Shown here one piece after another: positions 5,390-8,967 of a stretch of 8,967 nucleotides of DNA. The stretch is from Candidatus Woesearchaeota archaeon (GTDB lineage Archaea; Nanobdellota; Nanobdellia; Woesearchaeales; ARS49). Positions within the stretch are counted from its first letter, which is position 1. Each line of letters opens with the position of its first letter. The notes beneath the pieces were generated by a model. The model worked only from the letters and a program-made list of their open reading frames with translations, did no database searches and was not told the origin of the DNA. The translations under genes were made by a program, and so were the position numbers. Where the stretch lies: NCBI GenBank assembly GCA_023261345.1, contig JAHFPE010000016.1, positions 1 to 8,967 on the forward strand, in the 5' to 3' direction.

Positions 5390-7216
5390 ATGCTACGAAC
5401 ACACACTTGTGGAGAACTCACAAGAAAACACATTGGTAAAAAAGCAACTCTTTGTGGCTGGATACAAAGCAGAAGAGACCATGGAGGAGTCATATTTGTA
5501 GACATACGAGACAGATACGGACTCACACAAGTAGTGTTTGATCCAAGCCATAATGCAGCTACACACAAACGCGCAGAACATGTAGGAAGGGAATGGGTCT
5601 TAATAGTAGCAGGAACTGTACGCTCACGCAGAGAAGGCATGATAAACCCTAGACTCGCAACAGGAGAAATCGAAATTATTTCAGATACAATTGAAATTCT
5701 GAACAAGGCAGAAACTCCACCACTAGAAATAGAAGATGACCTTATTGCATCAGAAGACGTACGGCTCAAGTACAGATACCTTGATTTACGTAGACCAATC
5801 ATGCAACAAAGAATACTTCTCAAACATAACATCATGCAAGCAGCAAGAACATTTCTTTCAGAAAATGGGTTTTTGGAAATTGAAACTCCGCTTCTTGTCA
5901 AACCAACACCAGAAGGAGCACGAGATTATGTTGTGCCAAGTAGAGTAAACCCAGGCAGATTCTATGCGTTGCCACAAAGCCCACAATTGTACAAACAACT
6001 CCTCATGATTTCAGGATTCGATCGATACTTCCAAATCGCAAGGTGCTTACGAGATGAAGACCTCAGGCAAGATCGACAACCAGAATTTACACAAATAGAT
6101 ATAGAAATGAGCTTTGCAGGACAAGAAGACATATTCTTAGTTGTTGAGGGACTTATGAAAAAAATACTTGCTGTTGCAAACATCCCTATCAACACACCAT
6201 TCCAGAGACTAACGTACGCAGATGCTATGAACAAATACGGAAGCGACAAACCAGACCTGCGCATAGGGCTAGAATTATGCGATGTAACATCAGCTGTTGC
6301 AAATGCGGAATTTAGCGTTTTCAATACTGCAATCGCAAAATCAGGAGTGGTAAAATGCCTCAATGCAACCTCCTGCGCCTCACTACCAAGAAATGAAATC
6401 GACGAACTCATCACACTTGCAAAAACACACCACGCACAAGGACTCGCATGGGCAAAAGTTACTAAAGGAACACTCGAAAGCTCAATTGCAAAATATCTGG
6501 ATACTACAGTACAAAAAGCAATCATCAACATCGCAAAAGCAAACGACGGAGACCTCTTACTTTTTGTTGCTGACAAACCAAAAATTGCCTGCACAGCACT
6601 AGGACAAGTTCGACTTTCGATTGCACAAAAAATGACAAAATCACAAAAGAAAAAAGAAGAAAAAACCGAGAGTAGCAACACAAATACTAGAAGTACAAAA
6701 AGTGCAGCACAATCAGAATGGGCATTCGCATGGATCACAGATTTTCCCATGTTCGCTCGAAATGAAGAAACACAATCCTTTGAAGCAGAACACCATCCAT
6801 TCTGCATGCCAAAACAAGAGCACATAACCTTACTCGATACTGCGCCAGAAAACGTACTTGCAAGCACGTATGACCTTGTACTCAATGGAATGGAACTACT
6901 CTCAGGAAGCGTACGCGTACATAAACCAGAAATACAAAAAAAGATTTTTAGCATCATTGGATTAAATGAAAAAGAGGCAGAGAAAAAATTCGGATTTTTA
7001 GTTGATGCGTACACGTTTGGCGGACCACCACACTGTGGTGTAGGTATTGGTCTTGATAGACTTGTAGCACTAGTTGCGGGAACAACAGACATTCGAGAAG
7101 TCATTGCATTTCCAAAAAACAAAGCAGCACAATGCCCAATGGATGAAAGCCCAGCAGACCTTGACTCTTTACAACTCAAAGACCTACACATCAAACTCAA
7201 CGTTGTGCGACCATGA
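5390..7216 (+). CDS. aspS: Aspartyl-tRNA synthetase, bacterial type, predicted non-discriminating
   Basis: This class IIb synthetase charges tRNA with Asp. Its 608 residues and GAD insertion domain are typical of bacterial AspRS; archaeal AspRS is about 430 residues and lacks it. Domains in order: OB-fold anticodon-binding domain (about 1-105); catalytic core with TPEGARDYVVPSR (173-185), QSPQLYKQLLM (196-206) and motif 2 RDEDLRQDRQPEFTQID (221-237); GAD domain (about 290-413); a Lys/Ser/Thr/Asn-rich linker (414-441) longer than I recall in E. coli; then WITDFPMF (448-455) and motif 3 GIGLDRL (552-558). His31 (RRDHGG) and Gly83 (REGMIN) equal the pair reported in non-discriminating P. aeruginosa AspRS, where E. 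coli has Leu and Lys. It probably makes both Asp-tRNA(Asp) and Asp-tRNA(Asn). It leads an operon, and its stop overlaps the gatC start. A bacterial-type enzyme here suggests horizontal acquisition. Confidence 0.95.
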   Translation: MLRTHTCGELTRKHIGKKATLCGWIQSRRDHGGVIFVDIRDRYGLTQVVFDPSHNAATHKRAEHVGREWVLIVAGTVRSRREGMINPRLATGEIEIISDTIEILNKAETPPLEIEDDLIASEDVRLKYRYLDLRRPIMQQRILLKHNIMQAARTFLSENGFLEIETPLLVKPTPEGARDYVVPSRVNPGRFYALPQSPQLYKQLLMISGFDRYFQIARCLRDEDLRQDRQPEFTQIDIEMSFAGQEDIFLVVEGLMKKILAVANIPINTPFQRLTYADAMNKYGSDKPDLRIGLELCDVTSAVANAEFSVFNTAIAKSGVVKCLNATSCASLPRNEIDELITLAKTHHAQGLAWAKVTKGTLESSIAKYLDTTVQKAIINIAKANDGDLLLFVADKPKIACTALGQVRLSIAQKMTKSQKKKEEKTESSNTNTRSTKSAAQSEWAFAWITDFPMFARNEETQSFEAEHHPFCMPKQEHITLLDTAPENVLASTYDLVLNGMELLSGSVRVHKPEIQKKIFSIIGLNEKEAEKKFGFLVDAYTFGGPPHCGVGIGLDRLVALVAGTTDIREVIAFPKNKAAQCPMDESPADLDSLQLKDLHIKLNVVRP

Positions 7217-7530
7217 ACACTAATGCCACAACCAACAATCAGGATGAAATCGCCCTAACTGAAGAAATGCTCAAACGCGTATGCAACAACGCCAAACTCC
7301 AATTAACAGAAAAAGAAACAGCAGCATTCCTCAAAGACACAGAAGAAGTCTTAAACGCATTCCGCACACTTTCGCAAGCAGACATAACGAAAACTGAACC
7401 CGCCTTCCAACCAATTCCATTGCCAACTGTTTTACGAGAAGACTCGCAAGTCCCTTCGCTCACACAAGAAGAAGCGGTAACCAACGCAACATCAATAAAT
7501 GGCTGCATCAAAGGACCAAGAGCAATATAA
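7213..7530 (+). CDS. gatC: Asp/Glu-tRNA amidotransferase subunit C
   Basis: GatC is the small subunit of the GatCAB complex, which turns misacylated Asp-tRNA(Asn) or Glu-tRNA(Gln) into Asn- or Gln-tRNA. It wraps around GatA and GatB and stabilises them. The 105 residues fit the family's usual 95-105. An N-terminal helical region (about 16-55) includes EEMLKRVCNNAKLQL and a second helix FLKDTEEVLNAF. The typical C-terminal signature follows: VLREDSQVPSLTQEEAV (around 75-90) and the closing KGPRAI, which corresponds to the family's K-V-P-R-V-I ending. The ATG shares ATGA with the aspS stop, so translation is probably coupled; no ribosome binding site is visible. The aspS-gatC linkage argues that Asp-tRNA(Asn) is at least one substrate. 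Confidence 0.93.
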   Translation: MNTNATTNNQDEIALTEEMLKRVCNNAKLQLTEKETAAFLKDTEEVLNAFRTLSQADITKTEPAFQPIPLPTVLREDSQVPSLTQEEAVTNATSINGCIKGPRAI

Positions 7531-7532
7531 AT
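7526..7532 (+). promoter_or_regulatory. Possible internal TATA box before gatA
   Basis: TATAAAT overlaps the gatC stop and is centred 33 nt before the gatA ATG. It is a good TATA match, but the spacing is 5-8 nt longer than at other genes of the window. It may be an accident of the TAA stop context. Confidence 0.25.
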
Positions 7533-7561
7533 CGAATTGAAGAGTAAATTATGCGAGAGAT

Positions 7562-8967
7562 ATGACGACACAGAATATCAAAGAATTTGTCGCAAAAATA
7601 GAACGCGGCGAGATATCTCTCATTGAGCACTGTCATAAGATTCTAAATGAAGCAGTTCAAGCTGAAGACAAAAATTACTTTGCATCTTATGCAGGCAGCC
7701 TTGCAATAGCACAAGCAAAAAACGTCCAGCAACGACTTAATGCAGGAGAACACCTACCACTTGCTGGACTTCCAATTACTGTAAAAGATAACATTTGTGT
7801 TAAAGGAATCGAGGCAACAGCAGGAAGTAAAATCCTCAAAGGATACCGTTCAGTATTTAACGCAACCGCAGTACAAAAATTAATTGATGCAGGCGCAATC
7901 ATCATTGCAAAAACTGCAATGGACGAATTTGGATTTGGCTCATTTGGAACAAACACAGGAGTTGGAATTTCACCCGCAGTACACCCGCTTGATAACACAA
8001 GAGTTTGTGGAGGTTCATCATCAGGAGCTGCAGGATGGACAGCATTAACCAAACACAATCACGCAGCACTAGCAGAAAGCACTGGAGGAAGCATAGTTAA
8101 TCCTGCATCATTTTGTGGAGTTGCTGGATTTTGTCCAACATACGGACGTGTATCAAGATACGGACTTATAGATTACGCAAGCAGTCTTGATAAAATTGGA
8201 ACAATAACAAAAACTGCGAACGACGCAAGCATTATCTTACAAACAATTGCAGGACACGACACGAGTGACGGAACAAGCAGCAACACGAACGTTCCAGATT
8301 ACAATAACGCGTTGAAAGCAGGAGTGAATAAGTTACGCATTGGAATAGTGCAAGATGCTCTTGGAATTGGAGTTGATGAACAAATACAACAACGCTGCAG
8401 TCAAGTAACCAAAAAACTTGAAAGCAATGGCGTCATAATTGAGCCTGTTACGCTGCCGCTCACACTAAAATTTGGCATCTCAACATACTACCTTCTTGCA
8501 CTTGCAGAAGCAAGCACCAACCTTGCCAAACTCTGCGGAATGCGATACGGCATACAGGAAAACATGAACACAGGATACAATGAATACTTCACGCGCATAC
8601 GCAGCGCAAACTTTGGAACAGAAGCAAAACGACGCATCATTCTTGGAACGTTTGCAAGAATGAGCGGATATCGTGACGCACTCTACATAAGAGCCGCAAA
8701 AGTAAGAAACCTCATACTGCAAGAATACGCACGCGCGTTCAAAAACGTTGATGCACTCTGCACGCCAACAATGCCATTTGTGGCGCCAAAATTCACAGAA
8801 GTGAATAAACTCACACCAAACCAAACATACGCCTCAGACATACTCACAGTCGGACCAAACCTTGCTGGACTACCACACATGAGCATCCCCTGCGGAACAG
8901 TGCAGAAACTACCCTCTGGAATCATGTTCACTGCAAATCACTTTGATGAAGAAACATTGTTCAAAAT
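7562..8967 (+). CDS. gatA: Asp/Glu-tRNA amidotransferase subunit A (3' end outside the window)
   Basis: GatA is the glutaminase subunit of GatCAB and supplies ammonia to GatB. The frame stays open for 468 codons to the window edge; complete GatA is about 450-490 residues, so little is missing. It belongs to the amidase signature family. The Ser-cisSer-Lys triad is K75 (ITVKDN), S153 (GGSSSG) and nucleophile S177 (STGGS); the 24-residue spacing between the serines matches the family. Likely glutamine-binding positions also remain: EAKRRIILGT (354-363) and D426 in SDILTV. Unusually, the family's SDTGGSIRQPA reads ESTGGSIVNPA here (Asp to Ser173, Arg to Val179), and GLKPTYG reads GFCPTYG. The ATG at 7562 is the only in-frame start after a TGA at 7538-7540. 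It lies 31 bp past gatC, so gatA probably belongs to the operon; gatB may follow outside the window. Confidence 0.94.
   Translation, partial: MTTQNIKEFVAKIERGEISLIEHCHKILNEAVQAEDKNYFASYAGSLAIAQAKNVQQRLNAGEHLPLAGLPITVKDNICVKGIEATAGSKILKGYRSVFNATAVQKLIDAGAIIIAKTAMDEFGFGSFGTNTGVGISPAVHPLDNTRVCGGSSSGAAGWTALTKHNHAALAESTGGSIVNPASFCGVAGFCPTYGRVSRYGLIDYASSLDKIGTITKTANDASIILQTIAGHDTSDGTSSNTNVPDYNNALKAGVNKLRIGIVQDALGIGVDEQIQQRCSQVTKKLESNGVIIEPVTLPLTLKFGISTYYLLALAEASTNLAKLCGMRYGIQENMNTGYNEYFTRIRSANFGTEAKRRIILGTFARMSGYRDALYIRAAKVRNLILQEYARAFKNVDALCTPTMPFVAPKFTEVNKLTPNQTYASDILTVGPNLAGLPHMSIPCGTVQKLPSGIMFTANHFDEETLFK

Noticed and set aside
5962..7200. Long minus-strand open frame of 412 codons opposite aspS
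   Set aside because: It is Ser/Cys-rich with no recognisable motifs and lies fully antisense to a clear AspRS. It arises from the codon use of aspS.
7687..8931. Minus-strand open frames opposite gatA
   Set aside because: They are short, rich in Cys/Ser/Pro, lack motifs, and lie under a clearly coding GatA frame.
1..8967. CRISPR array, transposon, phage or integrase genes
   Set aside because: No regularly spaced repeats, transposase-like frames, terminal inverted repeats or attachment-site duplications were seen.

Overview
The window looks archaeal, most likely from a DPANN-type lineage such as a Woesearchaeota relative; the lineage is inference, not something the sequence proves. Four things support this. 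The asparaginyl-tRNA synthetase is of the archaeal/eukaryotic type. There is an Mre11-type repair nuclease. No Shine-Dalgarno sites are visible. Nearly every free-standing gene has an AT-rich TATA-like box about 25-28 nt before its start codon, the spacing expected for leaderless archaeal transcripts. The DNA is AT-rich and densely coding, with gaps under 170 bp.

Layout: 3-176 (+) is the C-terminal end of an unrecognised gene. 246-1556 (+) is asnS. 1635-2273 (+) is a HAD phosphatase resembling phosphoserine phosphatase. It converges on mre11 at 2330-3538 (-). mre11 is divergent from a membrane-anchored coiled-coil protein with a Cys-rich C-terminal domain at 3609-4562 (+), across a compact two-promoter spacer. 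A RimJ/RimL-like GNAT acetyltransferase lies at 4730-5263 (+). The last third is an apparent operon: aspS (5390-7216), gatC (7213-7530, ATGA overlap with aspS) and gatA (7562 to the window end, truncated by the window).

Functional theme: aspS is of bacterial type (GAD insertion domain), unlike the archaeal asnS. It carries His31 and Gly83, the residue pair linked in Pseudomonas aeruginosa to a non-discriminating enzyme that also charges tRNA-Asn with Asp. It is coupled to gatC and gatA of the tRNA-dependent amidotransferase, so the operon looks like a complete indirect Asn-tRNA(Asn) route. Yet a full-length direct-route AsnRS lies about 4 kb away. This possible redundancy, or reassignment of GatCAB to Glu-tRNA(Gln), is the most interesting point here. 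GatA also departs from the amidase signature around its nucleophile.

Smaller observations are a short element repeated in three intergenic spacers, a symmetric divergent promoter, an inverted repeat containing the stop codons of the two convergent genes, a His in place of a usual Mg-binding Asp in the HAD enzyme, and an apparently orphan mre11. I saw no rRNA, tRNA, CRISPR, transposase or phage genes.
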